From assembly GCA_013388855.1 (NCBI GenBank), contig JACAEM010000025.1, positions 1 to 64,000 of the forward strand: a DNA stretch of 64,000 nucleotides. Reading direction: 5' to 3'. Positions 7,276-15,220 of the stretch are shown here, in pieces; position 1 is the first letter of the stretch; each line of letters starts with the position of its first letter. A model generated the notes under the pieces. That model was not told the DNA's origin. It saw only the letters and a list, made by a program, of their open reading frames with translations, and searched no databases. The position numbers and the translations under genes were made by a program. This DNA is from Chloroflexota bacterium (GTDB lineage: Bacteria > Chloroflexota > Anaerolineae > Anaerolineales > Villigracilaceae).

Positions 7276-7872
7276 ATGTTAATAATTTATTGGTTAATCG
7301 CTGGCTCAATCGCAATGGCTGTTGGCGCAATTGTTCTCGGTGTTTGGCTGCGCAGAAATCCATCCAAAGAAAATGCGGAGAGATCAAGCCGTGTCTTGCA
7401 CTTCCTATTCTTTGCAGGACAGATCGCTCCACCGATTGTCGCGTTTTTCTACCCTGGGATATCTCATCTCGATGAACTGATCGGATTGAACCCTTTGCCC
7501 ATGCGACCTGTCTTTCTCGGAATCGGTATCTTGCTTGCCATCCCAGGTTTTTATTTCATGACAGTGACCAATAAACTACTGCGTGCCATTGGAAAGGGCA
7601 CAAATGCCTTTGTGTTGACCAGGCATGTCGTCAATGATGATATTTACAAACGCACCCGAAACCCAATGTCATTAAGTTTTTACCTGCTTGCCATCGCGCT
7701 GGGATTCGTGACGGGCTCGACCTTTGCCACGCTTGCCGCTGTTCTAGGCATCATCCCATCTCATTTGATCTTCATTAAGTATTTTGAAGAAAAAGAATTG
7801 GAACTTCGCTTCGGCGAATCCTATCTTGAATATAAAAAGAACGTCCCGTTTCTCTTTCCAAAATTCGGCTAG
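7276..7872 (+). CDS. Isoprenylcysteine carboxyl methyltransferase (ICMT)/PEMT-family membrane protein
   Basis: 198 residues with about five hydrophobic helices and an AGGAG Shine-Dalgarno. The C-terminal half has the family signature YKRTRNPMSLSFYLL followed by EEKELELRFGESYLEYKK, which bind S-adenosylmethionine in ICMT/PEMT relatives. Bacterial members methylate varied small or lipid substrates and are poorly defined. It sits between the second lipoyl carrier and its ligase, so it is probably co-transcribed, but no role in lipoate chemistry is known. Confidence 0.8.
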   Translation: MLIIYWLIAGSIAMAVGAIVLGVWLRRNPSKENAERSSRVLHFLFFAGQIAPPIVAFFYPGISHLDELIGLNPLPMRPVFLGIGILLAIPGFYFMTVTNKLLRAIGKGTNAFVLTRHVVNDDIYKRTRNPMSLSFYLLAIALGFVTGSTFATLAAVLGIIPSHLIFIKYFEEKELELRFGESYLEYKKNVPFLFPKFG

Positions 7873-7899
7873 ATAAAACTTTACTAGAGGAGTCTCCCA

Positions 7900-8985
7900 A
7901 TGTCCAAGAAAATCCGTTTGCTTTACATGGAAGGCGTCTCGCCCCTCCGCTCGCAGACCGTTTACCACGCGGTCGGGTATGCGATGAAGCAGGACACGCC
8001 GAACACCATCATTCTCGTCTCGCCGAACGCGCCGTATGTGTCCATCGGCTATCACCAGGATTTGCAAAAGGAAGTGGACCTGGATTACTGCGCGGCGCAC
8101 AACCTTCCCGTCTATCGCCGCGAGGTCGGCGGCGGCGCGGTGTACCTCGACAGCGGTCAACTCTTTACGCAATGGATTTTCCACAAGGAGGATTTGCCTG
8201 CCTCGCTCGAAGAACGCTTCGCCCTCTACATTGACCCCATCGTGCAGACCTACAAGGAACTGGGTATCAACGCCAACTACCGCCCCATCAACGACATTCA
8301 CGTCAACGGCAAGAAGATCGGCGGCACAGGCGCGGCGCAGATGGGCATTGCGGAGATTCTCGTCGGCAGTTTGATGTACACCTTCGACAAGAAGACCATG
8401 TCGCAGGTGTTGAAAGTCCCCTCCGAGAAAATGCGCGACAAAATCTTCGAGTCGCTCGAAGCCTACATGACCACCATGACCGAGCAACTCGGTTACACGC
8501 CCGACCGCGCCATGGTCAAAGACCTGTATCTGAAGAAGGTCTCCGAAGCGCTGGGCGCGGAAATCGTTGCGGGCGAATGGACCGCCGAAGAAGAAGCCAT
8601 GGCAAAGGAGATTGACGCCCGCTTCACATCCGATGAATGGCTCTATCAGAAGGGTCAACTCAAACAGCAGGGCGTGAAAATCCATCAGGATGTCCACATC
8701 GTCGAAGCGGCGTTCAAGGCACAGGGCGGTTTGATCCGCGTCATCGCCCGCCTGCGCGAAGGGCGCATTGACGACGTCACCATCTCTGGCGATTTCACCC
8801 TGCTCCCCGTTTTCGCCGTCGGCGCGCTCGAACAATCCTTGCGCGGGGTTTCCGCCACGCCCGAAACGCTCAAATCCAAAATCGAAGAAGCGTACTACCG
8901 CCTCAACATTCAATCCCCTGGCGTCACGCCCGCCGATTTCACCACCGCCATCATGAACGCGGTTGCCCCTCCGCAAGCCGCTTAA
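7900..8985 (+). CDS. Lipoate-protein ligase A family
   Basis: 361 residues; AGGAG eight bases before ATG. The catalytic domain has RREVGGGAVYLD, the lipoyl-AMP loop, and NDIHVNGKKIGGTG with the conserved Lys. The C-terminal accessory domain (from about residue 260) is present in the same chain, as in bipartite LplA. It is expected to attach lipoate (or octanoate) to the two carriers encoded 0.6-1.6 kb upstream. Dedicated ligases next to LbpA genes are a known feature of sHdr loci. No lipA or lipB partner is in the window, so lipoate supply or sulfur insertion must be encoded elsewhere. Confidence 0.9.
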   Translation: MSKKIRLLYMEGVSPLRSQTVYHAVGYAMKQDTPNTIILVSPNAPYVSIGYHQDLQKEVDLDYCAAHNLPVYRREVGGGAVYLDSGQLFTQWIFHKEDLPASLEERFALYIDPIVQTYKELGINANYRPINDIHVNGKKIGGTGAAQMGIAEILVGSLMYTFDKKTMSQVLKVPSEKMRDKIFESLEAYMTTMTEQLGYTPDRAMVKDLYLKKVSEALGAEIVAGEWTAEEEAMAKEIDARFTSDEWLYQKGQLKQQGVKIHQDVHIVEAAFKAQGGLIRVIARLREGRIDDVTISGDFTLLPVFAVGALEQSLRGVSATPETLKSKIEEAYYRLNIQSPGVTPADFTTAIMNAVAPPQAA

Positions 8986-9009
8986 CCAATTCCCAATTAC
9001 TACTTGCCA

Positions 9010-10710
9010 ATGCCAAACTACGGCTTCCTCATAGACCAATCCAAATGCATCGGCTGTCACGCCTGCTCGACGGCGTGCAAATCCGAGAATCAAGTGCCGC
9101 TCGGCGTGTACCGCACATGGGTCAAGTATGTGGAGACGGGCGCGTATCCCGACGTGCGCCGCCGCTTTCAGGTGACGCGCTGCAACCACTGTGCCAACCC
9201 GCCCTGCGTCCGCATTTGCCCCGTCACCGCGATGTACCAGCGCGATGACGGCATTGTCGAGTTCGATCCCAGCGTTTGCATCGGGTGCAAATCCTGTATG
9301 CAAGCCTGTCCCTACGACTCGATTTATCTCGACCCCGAAACGAATACCGCCGCGAAATGTCATTTCTGCGCGCATCGTTTGGATGTGGGACTCGAACCCG
9401 CCTGCGTCGTCGTCTGCCCCGAACATGCGATTCTCGCTGGCGACTTGAACGACCCCGCTTCGGAAATCAGCCGAAAGTTGGCAACCGCCCAAGCGACCGT
9501 TCGCAAGCCCGAGCAGGGAACCGCCCCGAAACTGTTCTACATCAACGGCAACGACTGGGCATTGCATCCCACCGCCTCCCCCGCCCATGACTCGTTCCTG
9601 TGGGCGGACAAAGTCACCGAGCAAAACACGGCGTTGTATGAATTGCCTGTAATCAGCGGCGGCTCAGGCGATGGACGAGTGGGCGGGGTCGCGGTACAGA
9701 CTTCGTCTTACTCGACCGCCGCCTCGAAACCACAATCCAAATCGGGCGCGCCCATCCGCACCCCGCGCGAACAGGGACGCCCGCTCTACGGTCCCATCCA
9801 AATCGGCGGGCGAGTCGCCGAACACATGGTGCAGACCGCTTACAACGCGCAGCACAAAATCAACTGGCATTGGGAACTGCCCGCCTACCTCGTCACCAAA
9901 AACATCGCGGGCGGACTCTTCATGCTCTTGAGCCTCGGCGTGATGTTCAATCTTTTCACCTTCGACTCCGCCGCGTTCCTCGCCGCAGGTTTTACTGCGA
10001 TGGTCTTCATGCTCGTCACGGTCATCCTGCTCATCAAGGATTTGTCGCAGCCCAAACGCTTCCTCAACATCCTGCTCCGCCCGCAATGGAAATCGTGGGT
10101 GGCGCGCGGCGCGTTCATTCTGGTCGGTTTCACCGCCGTTGCGGGATTGTGGTGGCTGTTCGAAGGCGCGGCTCAAGTGAAGATTCTGCCCCTCGAAACG
10201 GCAGCCGCCGTCCGTCCGTTTGCCGCGTGGGTGACGTTCCCGCTCGCGCTGTTCGCCGTCATCTACACCGCCTTCCTGCTCGGTCAGGCGGAGGGACGCG
10301 ACATGTGGCAGAGTCCGCTGCTGCCCTTCCAACTCTTCACGCAGTCCATGATGGTTGCCAGCGGAACGCTCATCGTCCTCAACCTGTTCGTTTCCTATCC
10401 CGAATCGCTCAGCGGCATGCTCTTCCGCCTCTTCCCCGCCAGCATTGCGCTGAACCTGCTCCTGACTCTGGCAAGCAGATTCAACTCCTTCGCTTCCGAG
10501 ATCGCTTTGTTGGGCTACCGCGAAATGACGCGGGGACGCTTCCGCAATCACTACTGGTGGGGCGGCATCGCGCTGGCGCATCTCCTCCCGCTGGCGATGA
10601 TTTTCCTCCTGCCAACTTCCATGCCTCTCGCCGCCCTGTGCGCCGCCGTCGGTTTGTTCTTCTACGAATATGCCTTCGTGATGGCGCCGCAGTATATTCC
10701 GAATTCGTAA
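9010..10710 (+). CDS. Fused 4x[4Fe-4S] ferredoxin / NrfD-type membrane subunit
   Basis: 566 residues from ATG 9010 (an in-frame TTG lies two codons upstream). The N-terminus has four ferredoxin-type cysteine groups: C13/16/19/23, then RCNHCANPPCVRIC, CIGCKSCMQAC, and CHFC with ACVVVC. This is the DmsB/PsrB pattern. After a Pro/Ser/Gly-rich linker (about residues 205-275) comes a NrfD/PsrC domain with about eight helices. The fusion joins electron-transfer and quinone-reactive subunits into one chain. It directly precedes the molybdopterin catalytic subunit and should connect it to the menaquinone pool. Confidence 0.9.
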   Translation: MPNYGFLIDQSKCIGCHACSTACKSENQVPLGVYRTWVKYVETGAYPDVRRRFQVTRCNHCANPPCVRICPVTAMYQRDDGIVEFDPSVCIGCKSCMQACPYDSIYLDPETNTAAKCHFCAHRLDVGLEPACVVVCPEHAILAGDLNDPASEISRKLATAQATVRKPEQGTAPKLFYINGNDWALHPTASPAHDSFLWADKVTEQNTALYELPVISGGSGDGRVGGVAVQTSSYSTAASKPQSKSGAPIRTPREQGRPLYGPIQIGGRVAEHMVQTAYNAQHKINWHWELPAYLVTKNIAGGLFMLLSLGVMFNLFTFDSAAFLAAGFTAMVFMLVTVILLIKDLSQPKRFLNILLRPQWKSWVARGAFILVGFTAVAGLWWLFEGAAQVKILPLETAAAVRPFAAWVTFPLALFAVIYTAFLLGQAEGRDMWQSPLLPFQLFTQSMMVASGTLIVLNLFVSYPESLSGMLFRLFPASIALNLLLTLASRFNSFASEIALLGYREMTRGRFRNHYWWGGIALAHLLPLAMIFLLPTSMPLAALCAAVGLFFYEYAFVMAPQYIPNS

Positions 10711-10713
10711 AAA

Positions 10714-10793
10714 TCCCTCACCCTAACCCTCTCCCATAGGGAGAGGGGACTCGACTCCCTTCTCCCCTCGGGAGAAGGGTTGGGGATGAGGGT
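10714..10793. repeat. CCCTCTCCC palindromic repeat, double hairpin
   Basis: Two hairpins: CCCTCTCCC/GGGAGAGGG (10727-10747) and CCCTTCTCCC/GGGAGAAGGG (10757-10779). They are nested in an outer CCTCACCCTAACC...GGTTGGGGATGAGGG pairing. Same family as 6255-6302. It lies between the FeS/NrfD and Mo-subunit genes; no T-tract, so not a typical terminator. Confidence 0.75.
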
Positions 10794-10830
10794 AAACGCC
10801 GAATATCGAATAACGATTATCGAGAAACCA

Positions 10831-13767
10831 ATGACCAAAACCAAATCTGTCCCTCAAACCTCCGCAGGAACCGCCGTTCCGCAATTCGCGGCGTCCGACC
10901 GCAAGCCCGTCAAACTGACCGAAGTCGTCCACCCCGACGGGCGCATCAGTCAATACCCGCCTCCCGAAGTCTGGGATGACTGGGTGGAATGGGACGGCAA
11001 GGAATGGCCGCGCAAAGTGGCGCGGCGTTACACGCTCGTGCCGACCGTGTGCTTCAACTGCGAATCCGCGTGCGGGCTGCTCGCCTACGTGGACAAAGAC
11101 ACCTACGAGATTCGCAAACTCGAAGGCAATCCCGTCCACCCTGGCTCACGCGGACGCAACTGCGCCAAGGGTCCCGCCACCCACAATCAGGTCTATGACC
11201 CTGAGCGGATTTTGTATCCGCTGAAGCGTGTCGGCAAGCGCGGCGAAGGCAAATGGGAGCGCATCACCTGGGAGCAGGCGCTGACCGAAATCGCGGAGAA
11301 GATGCGCGAAAGCAAACTGCGCCGCCCGAACGGAATCGTCTATCACGTCGGCCGCCCTGGAGAAGACGGATACACCAACCGCGTCGTGCAGACCTGGGGC
11401 ATGGACGGTCACAACAGCCACACCAACATCTGTTCGTCGTCATCGCGAGCAGGCTACAACTTTTGGATCGGACAAGACCGTCCCAGCCCTGACTTTGCGA
11501 ATGCGCGAGTCATCCTCTTGATCTCCAGCCACCTCGAAACGGGACATTACTTCAACCCGCATGCCCAGCGCATCATCGAAGCCAAGACCGACGGCGCGAA
11601 ACTCATCACCTTCGACCCGCGCCTCTCCAACACCGCCTCCATGAGCGACGTGTGGCTGCCCACCTACCCTGGCAGTGAAAACACGATTCTGCTTGCCATT
11701 GCGAATCACTTAATTCAAAACGACCTTTACAACAAAGACTTCATGCGGAAATGGGTCAACTGGAAGGAGACGCTTCAGGCTGTCGCCGATGGAAAGCTGT
11801 CAGTAAACAGCGACGAGTTAGCGGCGAAGATTCGAAGCGCCGCATCCGACCTTCGGCTTTTGACCTTCGACCTGTTCGACGCATTACTGAAAGACCTCTA
11901 CGCCAAATACACCTTCGAACGCGCCGCCGCAGAATCCGAAGTCCCCATTGAGCGCATCAAAGAAACCGCGCGCCTTGTCGCCAACTGCGACGGCAAACTC
12001 GCCACGCACGTCTGGCGCAGCGCCAGCGTGGGCAACCTGGGCGGGTGGCAGGTCTCACGCTGTCTGTTCTTCCTCAACGTCCTGACGGGAAGCGTGGGCA
12101 ACAAGGGCGGCACGTCGTTGACGGGCTGGAACAAGTTCGTGCCAAAGCCGTTCAAAGGCGCGCCCGCTCCCGAAACATGGAACGAACTGCACTACCCCAT
12201 CGAGTACCCGCTCGCGCATTACGAGATGTCCATCCTTTTGCCGCACATGCTCGAAGAAGGACGCGGCGAAATTGACGTGTACTTCACGCGCGTCTATAAC
12301 CCCATCTGGGTCAACCCCGACGGCTTTATGTGGCTCAAGGCGCTCAAAGACGAAAACTCGAAAATCAAATGTTACGTCGCCCTCACGCCCACATGGAATG
12401 AGACCGCCTGGTTCGCCGATTACGTCCTGCCGATGGGACACGGACCCGAACGCCACGACCTGATGAGTCAGGAAACGCACGCGGGGCAGTGGATTGCCTT
12501 CCGTCAGCCCGTGCGCCGCGTGGCGATGGAACGCGCCGGCCTCAAGGTGGACTTCACCTACGAAGCCAACCCCGGCGAAGTGTGGGAAGAGAACGAGTTT
12601 TGGATTCAACTCTCCGCGAAAATGGACCCCGACGGCTCGCTCGGCGTCCGTCAGTGGTTCGAGAGTCCGTACCGCCCCGGCGAAATCATCACGGTGGAAG
12701 AATACTACCGCTGGATTTTCGAAAACTCCGTGCCGGGTCTGCCCGAAGCCGCCGCCAAGGAAGGACTGACCCCGCTCGAATACATGCGCAAGTATGGCGT
12801 CTTTGAAGTGAAGAAGGAGAACTACGCGCCGTTCAACAAAACGCTTCAATCTGGACCTCAGGCTGGATTCGCCTCCGATGAGTTTGACCACGCTCTAGAC
12901 TCTTCTGGCGCAGTTGTCGGTCTCATGGTGGATGGTCAACCCAAAGCGGGCTTCGACACCCCATCCAAAAAACTCGAATTTTTCAGCCAGACGCTTCACG
13001 ACTGGGGCTGGAGCGAAAAACAATACGTCATCCCCTGGGCGGTCAAGAGTCACGTCTCCCCCGATACGATTGACCGCTCCAAAGGCGAGATGATTCTGCT
13101 GCCCAACTTCCGCCTGCCCACGCTCATTCACACGCGCTCGGCAAACGCCAAGTGGCTGTACGAAATCTCGCACAAGAATCCCATCTGGATGAATCCCGAA
13201 GATGCGCGCCGTCTCGGCTTGGAAACAGGCGACCTCGCCAAAGTGGAAACGGAGATCGGCTACTTCGTGGACACGGTCTGGGTTACCGAGGGCATCAAGC
13301 CCGGCGTCATCGCCGTCAGCCATCACCTGGGGCGCTGGCGTTTGCAGGAAGATAAAGGCGTGAGCAAAGGCTCTTCCAACCTCGTGGAAATTCACGAAGA
13401 CGGCAAGGGCGGCTTCCTCATGCGTGTCATTCACGGCGCGCAGGCGTGGGAATCCTCCGATCCCGATACCAGCCGCATCTGGTGGAGCAACGTGGGCGTG
13501 AACCAGAACCTCGCTCACGCCGTCCACCCCGACCCCGTCAGCGGAGTGCACTGCTGGCTGCAAAAGGTGTTCAGGGTCAGCAAGGCAGCGCCCGGCGAAA
13601 AAGCAGGCGACCTGTTCGTGGATACCAACAAGTCCATGCAAGTCTATCGTCAGTGGCTGGGGATGACGAGACCCGCAGACAAGTTCAGTCCCGACGGCAC
13701 GCGCCGACCGTATTGGCTGGCGCGCCCTCTCAAGCCAGTCAAAGAGGCGTATAAATTGCCGAGGTAA
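10831..13767 (+). CDS. Molybdopterin oxidoreductase catalytic subunit (DMSO reductase superfamily)
   Basis: 978 residues from ATG 10831; an upstream in-frame TTG would lie inside the repeat and is rejected. A [4Fe-4S] site is seen at C74/C77/C81 and C111 (CAKG). C201 in NICSSSS is the likely Mo/W ligand. The MGD-binding Moco_4 region is near residues 780-900. No twin-arginine signal is present, so the enzyme should be cytoplasmic, as in SoeABC-type sulfite dehydrogenases and unlike periplasmic Psr/Phs. Together with the fused FeS/NrfD protein it forms a two-gene quinone-linked oxidoreductase. Substrate cannot be read from the sequence; sulfite would fit the proposed sulfur pathway, but formate or another oxyanion is possible. 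Confidence 0.88.
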   Translation: MTKTKSVPQTSAGTAVPQFAASDRKPVKLTEVVHPDGRISQYPPPEVWDDWVEWDGKEWPRKVARRYTLVPTVCFNCESACGLLAYVDKDTYEIRKLEGNPVHPGSRGRNCAKGPATHNQVYDPERILYPLKRVGKRGEGKWERITWEQALTEIAEKMRESKLRRPNGIVYHVGRPGEDGYTNRVVQTWGMDGHNSHTNICSSSSRAGYNFWIGQDRPSPDFANARVILLISSHLETGHYFNPHAQRIIEAKTDGAKLITFDPRLSNTASMSDVWLPTYPGSENTILLAIANHLIQNDLYNKDFMRKWVNWKETLQAVADGKLSVNSDELAAKIRSAASDLRLLTFDLFDALLKDLYAKYTFERAAAESEVPIERIKETARLVANCDGKLATHVWRSASVGNLGGWQVSRCLFFLNVLTGSVGNKGGTSLTGWNKFVPKPFKGAPAPETWNELHYPIEYPLAHYEMSILLPHMLEEGRGEIDVYFTRVYNPIWVNPDGFMWLKALKDENSKIKCYVALTPTWNETAWFADYVLPMGHGPERHDLMSQETHAGQWIAFRQPVRRVAMERAGLKVDFTYEANPGEVWEENEFWIQLSAKMDPDGSLGVRQWFESPYRPGEIITVEEYYRWIFENSVPGLPEAAAKEGLTPLEYMRKYGVFEVKKENYAPFNKTLQSGPQAGFASDEFDHALDSSGAVVGLMVDGQPKAGFDTPSKKLEFFSQTLHDWGWSEKQYVIPWAVKSHVSPDTIDRSKGEMILLPNFRLPTLIHTRSANAKWLYEISHKNPIWMNPEDARRLGLETGDLAKVETEIGYFVDTVWVTEGIKPGVIAVSHHLGRWRLQEDKGVSKGSSNLVEIHEDGKGGFLMRVIHGAQAWESSDPDTSRIWWSNVGVNQNLAHAVHPDPVSGVHCWLQKVFRVSKAAPGEKAGDLFVDTNKSMQVYRQWLGMTRPADKFSPDGTRRPYWLARPLKPVKEAYKLPR

Positions 13768-13971
13768 CCCAGTACCACAACGTTCACGTTGCACATGTTT
13801 GCAAGATAAATCTTGCAGTGTGCGGCGTGCCGAGTCGGTTTCAATCGAATTCATGGGTGAGGCAGGATTTCAATCCGTTGCCGAGGCCCAAAGTATAGAA
13901 AACGCTCCTCGAAACTGAATCAACCTCGAGTAAGTTTGAGGCGAAGCCTTATCCACAGAAAGAAAAATCAA
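13768..13971. other. Intergenic region with nested hairpin
   Basis: Contains GCACA (13791-13795) / TGTGC (13819-13823) enclosing GCAAGAT-AA-ATCTTGC (13801-13816). No T-run follows, so it is not a canonical terminator. No coding sequence is seen in the rest. It presumably ends the redox operon and holds the DUF2270 gene promoter, which I could not assign. Confidence 0.45.
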
Positions 13972-15036
13972 ATGCCAGCCAAATCCACTAAATCAAAACA
14001 AGACCCCCAACCTGAGGAAGCTGAAGAGCCGGTTTGGACGTATCGCGGTTATCACCTCAAAACCAGCGAATTCGTCACTGCCATGGTGCATTTCTTTCGC
14101 GCCGAGATTCAGCGCGCCAACGTTTGGCGCACAAGGTTGGATACAACCACGAACTGGGCGGTGGTCGCGACAGGCGCGGTGTTGTCCATTGCTTTCAGCC
14201 AGCCCAATGTTCATCATAGCATTATCATTTTGAATACATTGCTTGTGCTGTGGTTTTTGTTTATCGAGGCGCGGCGCTATCGATACTATGAGTTGTGGAG
14301 TTATCGTGTGCGTTTGATGGAAACGGATTTTTATGCGGCGATGCTTGTGCCGCCGTTCCACCCTTCGCCGGAATGGGCGGAGAACCTCGCCGAGAATTTG
14401 CTCACGCCCAGTTTTCCCATCTCGATGTGGGAAGCGTTTGGCAGGCGTTTGCGTAGAAATTACTTCTGGATATTTCTTATTTTGTATGCTTCATGGGTGG
14501 CGAAGATCTGGCTCTTCCCGGAACCTGCCACAAGCCTGACGGAATTTGTCAGCCGCAGTGCGGTGGGGATAATTCCCGGCGAGATCATGATCGTTCTGGG
14601 TTTGATCTATTATTCGATCCTGACGGTCATTGCGCTTGCGACCATCACCATGACGCGCGCCACCGGCGAGATCCTGCCCCGCTTTGGCGATGAAAGCGCG
14701 CCCGCGGCGCCATCGGAGCAGGGTAAGCATGCCGGCTTGCGCGCCCTTCTTGTGCCGCGCCGCAGGCGCAGACAATTGCTCGCGCTCATCATCACCGACA
14801 AAGCCGAAACCGTTTCCAAACGAATCTTGAGCGACTTGAAACGCGGCGTGACCGCCATGCAGGGCAAGGGCATGTACACCGGTGCGGACCGTTCGATCCT
14901 GATGTGTGCTTTGACGATCACAGAGGTGCATAACTTGAAGTCTGCTGTTGCGAAGGAAGACCCGCAGGCGTTTGTAATCGTCTCGCCTGCCCAGGAGGTG
15001 TTGGGACGCGGCTTCAACCCTTTGGAAGAGAAGTGA
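13972..15036 (+). CDS. DUF2270 family predicted membrane protein
   Basis: 354 residues from ATG 13972 (an in-frame TTG 36 bases upstream is less likely). An acidic/basic N-tail is followed by FRAEIQRANVWRTRLDTTTNWA and two helices (about residues 55-105). Then come REARRYRYYELW-type positive residues and two more helices (about 165-235), a pattern of DUF2270 (COG4420-like) proteins. A soluble C-terminal extension of about 110 residues follows the last helix and is longer than expected. Function is unknown. It converges on the large minus-strand surface protein, sharing a terminator. Confidence 0.75.
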   Translation: MPAKSTKSKQDPQPEEAEEPVWTYRGYHLKTSEFVTAMVHFFRAEIQRANVWRTRLDTTTNWAVVATGAVLSIAFSQPNVHHSIIILNTLLVLWFLFIEARRYRYYELWSYRVRLMETDFYAAMLVPPFHPSPEWAENLAENLLTPSFPISMWEAFGRRLRRNYFWIFLILYASWVAKIWLFPEPATSLTEFVSRSAVGIIPGEIMIVLGLIYYSILTVIALATITMTRATGEILPRFGDESAPAAPSEQGKHAGLRALLVPRRRRRQLLALIITDKAETVSKRILSDLKRGVTAMQGKGMYTGADRSILMCALTITEVHNLKSAVAKEDPQAFVIVSPAQEVLGRGFNPLEEK

Positions 15037-15176
15037 TGCGCGCTGGATGATTTCCTTTGGGAAAACTCGCCAGGTCGTGGACATCTAGGTCCTTGTCGGA
15101 TTCCAGGCGTGCGCGCGGCATTATTTTCAGAAAGACTTGGGTTGTGATTTGCTCTCAATTAGCCCGTGAAATAATA

Positions 15177-15207
15177 AAAAGAGCCTTACGCAATGAAGGC
15201 TCTTTTT
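15177..15207. terminator. Bidirectional rho-independent terminator
   Basis: AAAAAGAGCCTT, loop ACGCAATG, AAGGCTCTTTTT: an 11-bp stem with A-run and T-run on either side. It serves the convergent DUF2270 gene (+) and the sortase-fusion gene (-). Confidence 0.85.
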
Positions 15208-15220
15208 GACTCGTACAGTT

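Noticed and set aside
7744-9624. Minus-strand frame of 626 codons across the ligase and FeS/NrfD genes
   Set aside because: It spans two recognisable plus-strand genes and shows no family motifs; an antisense artefact.
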